A DNA stretch of 64,000 nt from Holothuria scabra (Eukaryota; Echinodermata; Holothuroidea; Aspidochirotida; Holothuriidae), in NCBI GenBank assembly GCA_037179385.1, contig CM074189.1, positions 27,031,648 through 27,095,647 of the forward strand. Direction: 5' to 3'. The notes beneath the pieces were generated by a model, which saw only the letters and a program-made list of their open reading frames with translations, made no database searches and was not told the DNA's origin. Both the position numbers and the translations under genes were made by a program. This document shows, piece by piece, positions 11,604 through 22,147 of this stretch. The first letter of the stretch is position 1. Each line of letters begins with the position of its first letter.

Positions 11604-11940
11604 TAGTTAGAGACATTCTGTGATAGTGCGTTTTTAAGAGTGAGAGGCATTCTGGAATACTATGCTTTCCTATACTGAGAGGCTTTCTGTACTTCTACGG
11701 TTTCTAATAGTGAGAGGCATTCTCTTATACGCTTCCCTAATATGAGGGGTATTCTGTTAAACGACGCGTTCCTGTAGTGTGAGTCACTCTGTAATACAAC
11801 GCTTTCCAAAGTAACAGGCATTCTGTAATACTCCGCTTTCTTATTGTGAGAGACATTCTGTAATACAACGCTTTTCTACAGTGAGGGGCATTCTGTAATA
11901 CAACACTTTCCTTTAATGAGACACATTCTGTGATAGTGCT
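11604..11940 (+). repeat. Minisatellite, about ten copies of a ~35-bp unit
   Basis: Imperfect tandem copies built on TGAGAGGCATTCTGTAATAC followed by AACGCTTTCCTAT. Copies vary in length and sequence. It lies in the putative intron directly after HYR exon copy 5. Confidence 0.85.
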
Positions 11941-12515
11941 CCAAGTGCATTAAGGACACATGCATCATTGCAGCGGCTGCCTTTTTACTTACTTACATAG
12001 GTTTAAAGATAAGTATTTCATTGCTAAGTTGGCACTGGAGAATAACATACTTGAATAAATTAGTCACTGCTAGAGAGAGCTGCCAAAAAAGTCTGACAAG
12101 GTTGTGTAGAGGTGCAAATCAGCCAATTGCCTATGTAATCTTTAGATTGCTCGCAAACAGTGTCAGACAAAACTCCCTGCAGAAAATTTGGTTTGGGGTG
12201 CAGGTAACATACTCCAAGGAACTGAGAGCTTTAGTGAATAGTTTGCATACGACAGTTTGTATAAAGAAAAAATTAAACTTCCAAAAATCGTGATAACACG
12301 AGAGCCACATAAGTGAAGTCGGGAACTGTTTAAGAGGTTATTTTATACCAAGAAGAATAGTTTTAGCTGCTCTAGGGAGTATTCTTGAAGTTCGAGAAAA
12401 CTCGAGATCTTTCATCGTAATGAGCCTTACTAAGTTAGAAGATTAAATTTGTAACCGACAGAGATTATCCTTTTTTATCGAAAGCGATTATACTTCTTTT
12501 GCTACCTCCACCAAG

Positions 12516-12772
12516 TTGATCAAATACTCCAATCATGATGACATGTCTAGCTTCGTTATCAATCCCTTCTCTTACAAATAATGTTGGGAATACATCTTCT
12601 TGTGCAACCCCAACTTGTATCGATTTGGAACAGAATGGTTATACACCTACGACAAGTTGAAATCCTATGTCCGGAAGTTTCTTCACTGGTGTACAGGCCC
12701 ATAGTGTGGCATGTACCTACACGGACCGGGGTGAACTTTTAGACACATGTGTATTCAATGTTATTATAAAAA
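12516..12772 (+). pseudogene. Decayed HYR pseudo-exon
   Basis: Aligns throughout with the array exons. Recognisable pieces are LTNNVGN, PTCIDLEQN, SGSFFTGVQ and DTCVFNVI, and a donor-like GTAAGA follows 12772. There is an in-frame TGA near 12658 where the intact copies have a cysteine codon (TGT to TGA), and a one-base deficit near the exon start. It cannot encode a full module. Confidence 0.8.
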
Positions 12773-13522
12773 GTAAGAGCTTTCTTGTATAGACGAGTCG
12801 GGACAGATTGTGATGGTCTGATTTTAGTCGGCCATTACTGGGGTGCATCACCTTAAATCTTTAAATTTCCTTCCTAACTTGTTCCATGGATGGTTGTACA
12901 CTGAAGTGTATCTTGATTTTTCAACTTCACTGAATATAAGGATTTGAAATTCAAGTAGACAATAAATGAAGACGATGAAAGGCTGATGGACCCCACTAAT
13001 GGCTGCCTACAGTCACTAAAAAAAGCACTCGAAACATCTTAAAGACTTGAAAGGAAAAGGAATTCTTTACTGAAGACAATGGTCTCTGTCCTCTGCTACA
13101 TATCAAAGGCCTATCGTTATGATTTCATCCATTGGCATTATATTGCCAGTCGTCATGGAAAAAAAAAGTTCTCGGGGCTCTTCCATTGACAAAATATATA
13201 CCAAGGACGATAAAAATGCAAACTTTTCAATGAATCCCAATTTTGTTAAAACGATTTTAACAAATATGTATTGGCAGGAAAATATTGTTTCATAAAATAC
13301 CCAGTATGACTCGATGTTGATATGTTCATTAAATATAAGAACAGCAACGACGAAGCTACGTTTTCGTTGGTAGACAGTACAAAATCATTGCAAACGCTTA
13401 CATTGGTCATTTCTGTGGCACCATCTTTGCGTGAGTCACCCATCTATATGAATTCAGGGATGCCCTGCTGATATTTACTTACCAACTGTCAAATAAATTT
13501 CATTTTCTCACAAATGTTGCAG
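12773..13522. other. Intron or spacer, nothing recognised
   Basis: No HYR homology, RNA gene or TIR element seen. A stretch near 13125-13180 (ATATTGCCAGTCGTCA) resembles one near 49155-49205, hinting at a minor dispersed repeat. Confidence 0.4.
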
Positions 13523-13759
13523 ATGGCGTATCCACCGATGGAATTTTATGTCCGAGACGAGCAATCACAATGGATTCACAGGGGATACTGACTTCTGTTG
13601 AATGGAAAACGCCCATTATTCATACTAAAAATAATGGAGAAACAATTGCACTGAGGCAAGAATCATCCTTTGATTCAGGACTTCAGTTCCCTCTTGGTGC
13701 TACAGAAGTCGTTTACAGTAGCGACGAAGCAATGTGCAGATTCTGGGTCATTATTAATG
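13523..13759 (+). CDS. HYR domain exon
   Basis: 237 nt, phase 1-1, acceptor AATGTTGCAG, donor GTAACT. Encodes a short HYR module with ILCP near the start, SVEWKTP in the middle (the usual W) and FPLGATEVVYSSDEAMCRFWV at the end. Only the two canonical cysteines are present. The module is intact but diverged from the array copies. Confidence 0.78.
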
Positions 13760-16700
13760 GTAACTGTAGTATATTTGTACAATAGTATAAAATTATATCT
13801 CTACAGAAAGCGACAAACTTTCAGACTCGAAAATGATTGATAAAAGTTAATGAGTTTGAAAAACATTTTCCTGTAAAATTTTAAAAATAACTTTCAACCT
13901 TATTTAATGTTTTAAGAATATTAATTTGTAAGAAATTGTATTTCAAAAAACTGGTGTAAGTTATAAAATTGCTAACTTTAACATCAAATTCACTGAAGCA
14001 TTTTACGTCTAGACTACCTTTAAAGTAACTTATTTATGGGTCAATCAGGAAGCTCCTAAAGTACTTTATATTTAAAATTCAGAAGAATGTGAAAAGAGCT
14101 TCTTTAAGATTTGTACTCCGTAAAAAGAAATGTAATTTCACAGTAAAAGTACTGGCAGTAAGAACTCTGGGTACCAAACGTTATTTGAGTTTGACATTAG
14201 CGATAAGACAGCTAGTTCTTATATTGACTGTACGGAGGATTCAGATTTGTCGGAAGGCAATGAGCCCAGGTCAGTTGTGGTGGAAAGGAATTTATGGGGG
14301 AGGGAGGTTGGGTACCATCTGGTGGGTTTTACAAACCTTCCAGATGGCCCAAAATAGCACTTTCCAAATGAGGAAAATATGGAAAATGGGGCAAAATTTT
14401 TTGTCTTTTTACGTGCAATGACTCGCTAAAATTGTGACGTTTTGAGACAAACACTTACAATTGTCACTTTCGTTATAGCAAATAATGCCATGGACGTTTA
14501 ACCTCTCTTTACACATATCTGGTATTAAAAGTGAGATTCAAAATGTACCTAAAAGAGGGCAAAGACAAGCCTAGGAGTACGGACGGGAGAATTTTAGTAA
14601 GTGGGGAGGGGGACAGAAGATCCTGTGCTCGAAAAATGCAATAGTGCTTACAAACTACCTCGCGCTACGCGCCATCATTAGTTGGCACCGAAAGTTGAAA
14701 ATTTCGAAAATCGCGACGCTTCCGACAGCCGGAAACGGCATTTCTCATACTTTGAACAGAACCCTAAGCAGTCATCGCTTTGTAATTATGGAGGAAGGAC
14801 CATTCAAGAGGAACACTACCAGCAGTTTTTGCTAACCCCTCAAACAGCCATCAATAGTGTTGCGGGAAAGACTATGCGGAGCGCCACCATTAGTCGGCGC
14901 GGAGCGTTCAGAAAATGTTGGAAATTCCAGCCCCTCAGGCAGCCGGTTATGGCATTCACAAGGCTTGTAAGCGGATTCTAAGCATTCTTTATTTGTAGTC
15001 CTTATTTGTAGTCCTTCCCCGAAAGATTAATAAGGCCTCATCCAGGGCGCGCACCTTTGGCTGGCACGGAGCATGTAGAAAAGTCGGACAAGTGGCAACA
15101 CTTCAAACAATCGGAAATGGCATTCCCCAGGAATTGTAAGCAGAATTTAAGCAGTCGTTATTTTGAGCTTGTTTTTTGCAATGAAATCAATAAAAAGAAT
15201 GAAAAATTAAAGAAGGATCAGAAATTTGTCTCAACAAACTGGATGAACTATTTGGTGTGAAGAAGGGTCGTCGACGGATATAAGTGGAGTAGGGGAGGGG
15301 GGTCACTGTGAAAATATGACACATCACTTAGACCCTCTTAAGTTGGAATAGAGTCTTAGTTTTGTTTTATGAAGAATCTTTTGGGGCAAAGGGGGGGGGG
15401 GGTGGAGAAACGCCCTGCGTATGTTTCCATTTTTTTCCTGGTTACTACACTTGAAGCTCATTTTGGTGTTCAGAAATAAAAGTTGCTATAAAGGTACCGT
15501 TAACATTGGATTTACGCACAGCTGTAAATAACATGTCGAGAACCGGAATTCCAGCTGCCAGTATTACTGTAAGGAACGATTTTAACAGTGTAGGAAACAT
15601 AGGAAAGGGACAGCATTAGTCTCAACATTTTAAGAACAAGCAACGCTTTGAAAATCGAATCACTGCGATAACAAGTAAACCAAGTTTAAACTTAAACTAA
15701 ACATAAGAATATTGGCTGGTTGGTTTTTGGAAAATTATTCTAACATTCTGTTTAAAGCTATACGCGTCTAAACTACCTCTGTTCCATTTGTGGCATCCTA
15801 TATTGTTTCCCTACTACTTTTCTTATGTGGAACTCCAAGCAATTGGGCTGTGCCGATTCTTTTAAGGAAAGAAATTGCCCCACTGTATTCTACCGAACAA
15901 AGTCTGTAAAAGAATGGTAATAAATATTGGAATCCGTTCAGTGCAGAATTCTTTTTCATTTAGGGAACTTTAGGCTACTAAAAAAAAATAACAAAAAAAC
16001 AAAAAAAAAATTAATTTCCTGCCTTAATCTGAACAGTTCCTTTTACATAAGTTGTTGCCTTACGTTATTCGACAAAATTATAGCCCATTACAAGATTCCC
16101 ATACGCCACTCTTTGGGAAAAGATCGACTCAGAAGTGCGAAAAGGAATCGGGATTACCTTCAAAATGGAAGGACAGACTCGCAGCTGGAATTAATTGATT
16201 GTACAGGTTCTTTTGAAGTGACTATGCCGGTTCTTCATGTGTCTTGACAAGTAGTTATTGGTAATTATTTAAAGTTGTACTCTCTGTGGCCATTTTAGAA
16301 ATTAATCCCAAACTTAAGAAATTTATGTGATTAAAATGGTAATGGATTTTGGAAATCCACTTTGAAATGGAATTTGTTTAAAAATGCAAAGATAAAGGAT
16401 AATTGGCATGCTTACTATAGTCTTGCATCTATGGATTTATTGTTGAAAACAATAGAATTCAAGTGTTTTAAAAGATGTTCTACCTTATTCCTGCGACTGC
16501 CTTCTTTTTTTACTTGTTCGAAAAGATATTCAAAACACCACAGACGTGACTCCACCGACAATTTATGACTGCCCGAAAGGACCATTGAAATATGAAATCA
16601 AAGGCCATCAGATCAGTTTCACGCCAACTTGGAAAGAACCATTCGCAATTGATGAATCGTGCTTACCAGTAGTAAATCAATCATCCCACTCATCCGGCGA

Positions 16701-18379
16701 CCAATTGGAAATTGGTAACACAACCGTGGTATTTAACTTCACTGATTCTGGAAATAACTCGGCTCAATGCATCTTTGTCATTTCAGTCACTGGTAAGGTG
16801 CTTTAGAGCGTCAATTTTGCGTCCACTAATTAGGTAAAAAATTGCATAATGCATGGTTTAATTATTTTGGTTCTTTTTTAAAATATCCATATCATTCTAT
16901 CATTGAATCAGTCAGACACGATACTACGTGAGGATAAGTAGCAAGTTTCCCTTGCTATTAAAGATCACGGGCCAATCTTAATATAGGCAAGTAATGATGA
17001 AGGCGAAGAGGTCTTAATAGTTAAAATTAAAATCCCCTTGCAAAAAAATAGCCTCGCTTGCAAAACTTTTACTTAACTTGCTTTGCTTACCGTTTTGCCA
17101 AAAATAATTAGTATAGGTTGCGGGAAAGAGGTTGATGTGATTCGGTTTTTGCTAGAGTAATGGTCCAGTTGTGCTAGAGTAATGTGCCATTGATGAAAAG
17201 GACACATGTTGATATTTTCACGATGGTTGGATGTTTGGAAAAGGGCCTTGAAGCAGAACGTGAAAATTAATTTGCATAAATTGATGTTGCAATTAAACCG
17301 TGTGGTCATATTTCAATATTTTAATAATATTCACATGGATAAATTATTCCTTTGTTTTTCACAGTTATGGATGTAAAAGTCCCCTCTCCAAAGATTGTAT
17401 TTTGTCCAACATCAATTCGCTACAATCTAGCTGCTTTTGTACACGGAGTAATCATAACCTGGAATGAACCAGTAATAGAAAATTTCGTTCAGCTTCACCA
17501 GACACACTTTTCTGGGGACTTTTTCAAAATCGGTACCACCCAAGTTATATACACAGCGATCAATTCTGTAGGCGAAGAAGCAATTTGCAGATTCAGCGTT
17601 GATGTGAAAGGTAAAGTGTAAATTTGAAACTAACTACTTGTTAAATTACATTAAGGCAACTTTCAATATATCAAGGGTGAAAGTAACTTATAAAAGAGGT
17701 GTAACGCAATTGAAAATATGTTCATATATAGTTAAAAAAGTTCGAAGTAGATCCGACGCATTTTGGTATCAAGGTTTTTTCTTGTTTTCACAACAGTTAA
17801 GTGTTTCTATTTGTGAATGTTGATTTAATAAATCTTACATAGATGTAAAAATCAGCTAGCGATACCACGCTGCAAAGCTTTGCAATATTTGAAATACATA
17901 AATAAAATTAGACCTGTATTATATAAAAAAAACATTCATTTTAATTTACGTTAACAGACGTAACGCCTCCAAAAATATCTCGGTGTCCTTCGGGAAAATC
18001 TGTTAGAGCTTGCAGGGGGTCGGCAAGAGTTACTTGGCTTGAACCAACTGCCGAAGACAACTCAGGTTTTCATATTCAGCAAATCCAGTCACACACTCCT
18101 GGCGTAAGTGTTTTCAGAGAGGGAACGAAGACAGTAAGCTACACCTTTGAGGACATATTTGGCAATACGGCTGTTTGTTCCTTCAACATCACCGTTCATC
18201 GCAACTCTTGCCGAAGTATTACTCAAACAATGATAAGCTTTTACATTTACATAGCATTGGGACTGCTACTATTTTTGTTCTTCATACTTATTTGTGTGAG
18301 TTGTTACATTGATAAACATTCTGGATCAAGAAGAGACAACGGTGTAAACAACCTAAGTCTCCAAGAATTGACAACATGA
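13523..18379 (+). CDS. Membrane-anchored HYR protein, 3' exons of gene (partial)
   Basis: Four phase-compatible exons, 13523-13759, 16544-16792, 17365-17610 and 17958-18379, encode 384 residues: four HYR modules, a membrane-spanning helix and a short basic cytoplasmic tail. The N-terminus and signal peptide are not here. They lie upstream, through the HYR array or beyond the window. Type I topology follows from the extracellular HYR modules preceding the only helix. These HYR modules have fewer cysteines (two to four) than the six-cysteine array modules, so the protein would combine two HYR subclasses if the array is included. It is probably a cell-surface adhesion or recognition protein. Introns are 246 bp to 2.8 kb. 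A poly(A) signal follows at 18692. Confidence 0.75.
13760..16543. other. 2.8-kb intron with dispersed repeats
   Basis: Lies between two HYR exons. Holds three neighbouring copies of the GCGGAGCG-type dispersed repeat (14640-15170) and a G-run at 15391-15402. No additional exon recognised. Confidence 0.6.
14640..15170 (+). repeat. Three adjacent copies of the GCGGAGCG dispersed repeat
   Basis: Copies around 14640-14790, 14868-15000 and 15045-15170 share the order: GCGCCAYYATTAGTYGGC, then an imperfect CGGAGCG, then a purine-rich stretch, then CGGAAATGGCATT or close variants, then GGCTTGTAAGC. Related copies occur near 26550, 35295, 38955, 39160, and inverted near 45640 and 46530. Confidence 0.65.
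16544..16792 (+). CDS. HYR domain exon
   Basis: 249 nt, phase 1-1, acceptor CACCACAG, donor GTAAGG. HYR module with VTPPTIYDCP at the start, FTPTWKEP in the middle, an NTTVVFNFTDSGNN strand-turn region and CIFVISVT at the end. Three cysteines: those in DCP, ESC and QC. Two or three N-glycosylation sequons are visible. Confidence 0.82.
17365..17610 (+). CDS. HYR domain exon
   Basis: 246 nt, phase 1-1, acceptor TTTTTCACAG, donor GTAAAG. HYR module starting VPSPKIVFCP, with ITWNEP in the middle and IGTTQVIYTAINSVGEEA before the closing CRFSVDV. Two cysteines, the minimal HYR pattern. Confidence 0.8.
17958..18379 (+). CDS. Terminal exon: HYR domain, transmembrane helix, cytoplasmic tail
   Basis: Acceptor ACGTTAACAG, phase 1, stop TGA at 18377-18379; 140 residues with no methionine near the start, so it is an exon rather than a stand-alone frame. 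The HYR module begins VTPPKISRCP, has RVTWLEPTAEDNSG in the middle and ends FEDIFGNTAVCSFNITV. A linker with a lone cysteine (HRNSCRS) leads to a hydrophobic stretch rich in L, F and I (IALGLLLFLFFILICV), long enough to span a membrane. The tail is about 25 residues and starts CYIDKHSGSRR, with positive charges on the cytoplasmic side. No obvious signalling motif. Confidence 0.85.
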
Positions 18380-18592
18380 TTAAAACTTCTCTTTATCAAT
18401 GTTGGCGTTTTAGGAAGTTTCAAGTCTCTGATCGATAAAGGGACATTTGGACATTTTGAAAAGGTTCAAATTCAATTTAAAACAGTTAAAAGATCTTCGT
18501 TTTGATTGTTTACATCTGTATTAGTAGTCTTGCCGTGGTAGATTAATAGTGGACCCGAAATTATTCAAAAAGCAGGGTTGTAGGCGGACTAA

Positions 18593-18607
18593 GGGGGGGG
18601 GGGGGGG
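18593..18607 (+). repeat. G-run of 15
   Basis: Uninterrupted G tract 3' of the HYR gene stop, in the putative 3' UTR before the poly(A) signal. One of many such tracts in the window. Confidence 0.95.
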
Positions 18608-18691
18608 TGCGGTTGGTGCGCTCTCATCCACCATAGATACAAGAGTTCCGCTCAATCAGTTGAATTAAAATTTCGTTATCATTTTGTACAT

Positions 18692-18697
18692 AATAAA
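18692..18697 (+). terminator. Poly(A) signal AATAAA
   Basis: Canonical AATAAA about 310 bp after the stop of the membrane-anchored HYR gene, in AT-rich sequence; the best candidate for its 3' end. Confidence 0.55.
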
Positions 18698-18699
18698 CG

Positions 18700-20270
18700 A
18701 ATATTTCATAATGTAATGTAATTATTATCGAAGGACCCTGATTCGTTTTGGTTTTGTTGTTATCCCATGGACGTAAGCTGAAATGGTGTCTTCATTATAT
18801 AGCATTCGATTCTTAGCATCATATTACAGCAGGTTACTTTTAAGGCATTAAAATTATAAAGACTACAAATCTCTTAAGGACGTAACCCCCTGGTGCCTCT
18901 AGGGACACCAAGGCAGACTCTTGGACCGGCTTGTTTTGAAGATATTACCTAATATTCTCCACCAATCATCACATTCGGTTTATTTCTAGCCATTCTATTT
19001 TTGGTCAATTTAGGCATTGCATGGAAGTCGGAGAACCCGCTCCTTATGATTTCGAAATTTTCTCTCCAATCATCATCTGCAATCTACCACTAGCCATTAT
19101 TTAAGGTCAACTCAAAGGCATTAAAAGCATGGAGAGTCGTAGAGCGTCCGGGGGCTTCGCTTCTTTGATACCCACCATGGCTTAGCCCCTGGACCCCACC
19201 ACTGGCCCTTAGGATGGTCCCTGAACCCCACGCCTGTTGGTTCACACTACGTATACAGGATAACATCACCCCATTTTCAAGTACCACTTTTGACAACTTC
19301 GTGCCCCCAACTCATAGCTGACTATGCCCCTATTAGGAGAGGAAATGAAAATTCATGAGATGTCCTTTTTATTTACCAAGTGTGTAGTTATGTTACGCAA
19401 TCGAGTTTAGCTTATTCTCTATAATGAGCATTTCTTAAGGCGAAACAAAGGTGTGCTAGCAACACATTGACTTCAACACATGGAAAAAGTTTGAACCTTC
19501 CGAAGACTAGTTACAAAAGCGAGTTGATAGAAGATGAGAACCCAACCAAAATTTATTTTTTAACGTTTCCTATTGCAGAATATATTATTTTTTGTTTCAC
19601 GATTTGACAGGCATTACGATAAATATATCGCTTATTTTAAATAGGTTTTGAACTTTGTGCCAACTTCGACCCACTGATTATTCACCCCGCTTTTGTTTAA
19701 GAGTCACTTTGTGTATTACTACTTGATAATTTTATACAAAATGCGACGTGTTGCACTCCTCAGGAAACATAACAGTCATTTGGAAGTACTCAGATAAGTT
19801 ATTGACTATTTCTGTTCGAAGGTTTGAGTTAGTGCAGGGCCAAACTGAATGACCTGAGTAGAATTATCTTAGTACCACTCATACGAGGTTTCGTGTAATT
19901 ATTAGTCCCAATTAAAGTCCGGAAATCAATTAGATGAATTAAAGAATCCACAGGAGTAATTTTCAAAAACTCCTAACATATTATAACAGTCCAAACCCTT
20001 TACCAGTAAGCAATTTAGAGTTCCGGGAAAGATTTACTTGTGCAATAATATGTACGACTTAGGAGAGAGTTAAAGTTTTTTATAATAAAAACCTGATCTT
20101 TATAACAAAGGTTGAAATAATCCGAGATTACCTCTTTGCAAAAGTTTCATGATCTACAACCAATTACGCGATCGATCGGGAGCGAGTTCTTAGACTAACT
20201 CAATTTTTTCAAAAGATTTGAAATCGAAGTGTCTTACATGTTTTACCTTTTTTTCGTCAGACGGTGGTGC
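18700..20270. other. Intergenic, nothing recognised
   Basis: No exon, RNA or inverted-repeat structure supported on either strand. Confidence 0.45.
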
Positions 20271-20274
20271 TTAA

Positions 20275-20565
20275 AGGGCCTAACCTCTCACCCCAAACTG
20301 CAATTTTAGTACAGGGTTACCGAAATTCTCAATTGACTCAGCTCTTTGACTGGCAGCTAATTCAAACAATGCAGAGTACCAAAGCTTATATTACACAGCA
20401 TGAACGGTACTGAGAGTGTTTTGATTTCATAAATTGAGTTTTTCTATACTCACCTTGAAGCAATAAACTGATATTGTATCTGGATGAGGATGAATTTCAG
20501 ATAATTGTGGGAGGGGCTTCAGTGAGACGGTTATTGGTACTGTTTGGGGTGAGAGAACTGTGCCT
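20275..20565. mobile_element. TTAA-flanked MITE (291 bp)
   Basis: Ends are imperfect inverted repeats: AGGGCCTAACCTCTCACCCC at the left, and at the right the complement of AGGCACAGTTCTCTCACCCC. Both continue into CAAAC. TTAA lies on each side (20271-20274 and 20566-20569), the target duplication of piggyBac- and Kolobok-type elements. No coding capacity. Confidence 0.75.
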
Positions 20566-20569
20566 TTAA

Positions 20570-22033
20570 GACATGGTTAGGCACCTCAGAGTCAATCTGA
20601 CCACTGGGTGACCAATGGACTGCTTTTTTCTTTTGAACTCTTAAAGTCTCTTTAAAAGGGGCAATGGGTAGGAAAAATGGATTACATACGGCTTCAAAAG
20701 AGATTATTTCTGTCCCTTTGCCAACGTTCCTCCTCTATTTAAAGAGGAATTTGTAGTTTGCGATGATTCATAGTAGTATAACATCCGAGCAAAACAATTC
20801 CCTTTTGAAAGGAAGTAATTTGGTTTTAAATGAAAAGCCTTCCTAAGAGCAATCCCAGATTACCCGTGATGTGCAATTGCTGTCCACTATTCTTTATTGG
20901 GGAAAACAAATTTATATCACTTATAAATGAACAAAGAAAACTATCCCAGCCTACATGTTTTGAGTTGATGTTCTATTTTGTGTTTCCATATAGAAGCAGG
21001 AGAAATGACGGTTAGTTGTCCTTGGCTATTAAATCTCTGATCATTATCGATAACAATTTCTCATTTTTTTTACAAGCAAATGTATCATTAACCAGTTTTT
21101 ATTATGGAGATACGAACGGAGATTCGATATCAGATCTTCGGCCCCTTTTTGTATCCTGCTTCGGCTTTTCCTACATTTTCAGCCGACAAACCACACCTTG
21201 CTTGTGTCGTAGGCAAACGTTAGCCGATAGATTTGTATTTATTAAAGTTGAGAGCTTTGCATATAAACACAAATTGCTTTGAATTATGGCTTTTCAATCT
21301 CTTTGAGAGGTAGTACTTCCATGCTTTGAGTAATTTGCTGTGTGAGTTTGCGATCTGATCCATGGGCGAGGGGGCCCGGGCATGTACACAAAGGAATACG
21401 GATTTTCACGCCCAATTAGTCGAGGGTAGAGGAAACCACGTATGGCGCTCCGGTGGAGTTTAGTTCCAAAACCTCTGGAAGGCAAGGGATAATTGCGCTA
21501 ATTATAAACCACAAAGATAAGCTGTATCTTGCCCCAAATTTCTTATGATACAAAAATTAAAAGATTTATTCAACACATACCTTTCTTTCTGATATTTGAT
21601 ATCATTTCTTACTTAAAATATTGCATGGGACATTTCCCTGAACCAAAATGATCTCCGCCTTTGATACTATCATCATTACAATTAAGAAATTAGAACGTAC
21701 TGCTTTTTCACGTTTTGAATGTCAAAAGTCGTGACTAAGGTCCTTCCAAGTTCGGGACAGTTGGCCCCTTGAATATGACTGAACAATAGATAAATCATAT
21801 AGGCTGTGACTTAGGCAAACTGTAGACAGGTAAATATCGATATTTGGTTAACCGGGGTCGTATTGTAGGTCAATTGTGTCATGCATAACCTCATTCTCAC
21901 CAGCCTGAAGGAAGTAAATATATACAGCAATGAAAAAAACTGTCTGTTTGAGTGTACTTTCCCTTTTTGTTTACATTGCACGGTTCGTTTCACAGTCACT
22001 TGTCAGATAATTATCGAGTTTCAATTAAACGTA
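20570..22033. other. Intergenic, nothing recognised
   Basis: Short open frames only, none with a domain or splice context. No RNA gene seen. Confidence 0.4.
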
Positions 22034-22147
22034 CAGGGGCCCGTTCCACAAAGAGTGACGTACAATCTTAAGTTTGATTCCCCATACTTAAGTCAACAGT
22101 AAATCATACTTAAGATCGTGCGTAACTCTTTGTGGAACGGGCCCCTG
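22034..22147. mobile_element. Near-perfect palindromic MITE (114 bp)
   Basis: Arms CAGGGGCCCGTTCCACAAAG and its complement at 22128-22147, continuing inward through an AGAGTGACGTACAATCTTAAG-like stretch with few mismatches. The loop is about 30 bp. Almost the whole element is one hairpin. A clear target duplication is not visible. Confidence 0.8.

Noticed and set aside
11604..11940. CRISPR-like spaced repeat
   Set aside because: Copies are contiguous and variable with no unique spacers, in an intron-bearing animal genome; it is a minisatellite.
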